Shown here one piece after another: positions 63,429 to 64,000 of a stretch of DNA of 64,000 bases. The DNA comes from Sulfurovum riftiae (GTDB taxonomy: Bacteria > Campylobacterota > Campylobacteria > Campylobacterales > Sulfurovaceae). The stretch is from assembly GCF_001595645.1 (NCBI RefSeq), contig NZ_LNKT01000034.1, forward strand, positions 62,001-126,000, in the 5' to 3' direction. Position 1 is the stretch's first letter, and every line of letters begins with the position of its first letter. The position numbers were made by a program, and so were the translations under genes. The notes below the pieces were generated by a model, which saw only the letters and a list, made by a program, of their open reading frames with translations, did no database searches and had not been told where the DNA came from.

Positions 63429-64000
63429 TTAGTTTCTGGTAGTTACACCATTATTGTCCAAAGCCAGTACAAAAACCCTGAACTGAGGGAATCTGTCTCG
63501 CAGACTCTGAGCGATCTTCTCTGCATCTTTCTCATATGCCAGATTGAAAAAAGTAGACCCGGAACCCGACAGTGTACTCATCAGTGCACCATGTTTAAGC
63601 GCCGTTTTCTGCACATCGAACAGTTCGGGCATCATCTTCATGCGCCTTGCCTGGTGCAGTTTGTCTTTGGAAGCGATACGGAGCAGGTCCCAGGATTCAC
63701 TCATGAAAAGTGCTGTCATATACGCTGCCCGGGAAAGCGAATAAACCGTCTCCTCCTTGCGGTACATCTTGGGAAGCACCGTACGCGAACGGGCTGTGGA
63801 GATCGTCCTGTTGGGTACCACGACCACGGCACGCAGATAGTCGGGCATACGGCGTTTTTTGCTGTAGACCCTGTCACCTTCCACACAGGCGACATTGAAA
63901 CCGCCCATCACCGCAGGGGTAATGTTGTCAGGGTGGTGCTCGTAACGCAGTGCCTGGTTGAGGATCTCTCTTTTGTTGTATTTCACTCCGGCCATACCGT
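63429..64000 (-). CDS. thrB: homoserine kinase (C-terminal part; runs off the window)
   Basis: About 190 residues are visible and the frame stays open to the right edge. GHMP-kinase features: HHPDNITPAVMGGFNVAC and the C-terminal STLSGSGSTFFNLAYE. Phosphorylates homoserine in threonine synthesis. Position before ylxR-infB agrees with other Campylobacterota. The N-terminal ATP-binding part lies outside the window. Confidence 0.88.
   Translation of the reverse strand, partial: GMAGVKYNKREILNQALRYEHHPDNITPAVMGGFNVACVEGDRVYSKKRRMPDYLRAVVVVPNRTISTARSRTVLPKMYRKEETVYSLSRAAYMTALFMSESWDLLRIASKDKLHQARRMKMMPELFDVQKTALKHGALMSTLSGSGSTFFNLAYEKDAEKIAQSLRDRFPQFRVFVLALDNNGVTTRN

Overview
The window looks like a chromosome segment of a Campylobacterota (epsilonproteobacterial) organism, most like the free-living Sulfurovum group. 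Supporting signs are the kdsA-ribH-nusB cluster, the thrB-ylxR-infB-rbfA-rimP string, a futalosine-pathway MqnC, the cbb3-oxidase assembly pair CcoI/CcoS, a long-form HPF, and AT-rich -10 boxes with poor -35 boxes. Nearly everything is housekeeping or cell-envelope metabolism. There is no phage, integrase, insertion sequence, rRNA operon or CRISPR array.

Layout. 1-0.9 kb: the end of a pseudopilin operon. 1.0-2.2 kb: hpf, a frameshifted orphan antitoxin, and two small coupled membrane proteins. 2.2-5.8 kb: recG and an M16 peptidase homologue, separated by a compact locus with a strong promoter, a terminated ~95-nt RNA and a 21-codon hydrophobic ORF; it looks like an undescribed type I toxin-antitoxin or attenuation module. 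5.9-9.8 kb: mqnC, nusB, ribH, kdsA and an EamA transporter. 9.9-15 kb: a small protein, a DUF3108 protein, an MscS channel, der and trpS. 15-19.4 kb: murI, rho, gdhA. 19.4-22.3 kb: ccoI, ccoS. 22.4-41.2 kb: sugar-nucleotide and LPS-core genes (galE, a phosphohexomutase, pgi, gmhB-hldD-hldE, an ABC exporter, gmhA, then a minus-strand operon waaC, acyltransferase, five glycosyltransferases, waaL, waaF). 41.4-46.3 kb: hisH, hisA, prmA, ftsH, pssA. 46.4-49.7 kb: leuA with a Leu-rich leader peptide, then serS. 49.8-52.3 kb: an AT-rich lipoprotein and outer-membrane protein pair, tRNA-Met and a glutaredoxin. 52.4-56.3 kb: groESL and an EAL-domain protein. 56.4-64 kb: xseA, ubiE, ribD, rimP, rbfA, infB, ylxR and the end of thrB.

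The most striking genome-wide feature is the repeats. (1) About 26 copies of a GTAG-headed hairpin, GTAGGGTCGGTTTACCGACC and stem variants, lie between genes, mostly as inverted pairs. This is the layout of REP/BIME elements moved by REP-associated Y1 transposases. (2) Tandem heptamers of several unrelated sequences but always period 7 occur at about 11 places, including inside the coding starts or bodies of galE and a phosphohexomutase. (3) Dispersed GTCATCC and CTTCGACARGCTC elements occur, one of each apparently inserted in frame inside recG and hisH. (4) A two-copy hairpin family lies 3' of leuA and serS and beside rimP.

How the genes work together: gmhA, hldE, gmhB and hldD make ADP-heptose; kdsA feeds Kdo; waaC, waaF and a third GT9 enzyme, the other transferases, LpxL-like acyltransferase, MsbA-like exporter and WaaL build and export the lipopolysaccharide; galE, phosphohexomutase and pgi supply hexoses. 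MqnC and UbiE serve menaquinone synthesis, and CcoI/CcoS serve the terminal oxidase.
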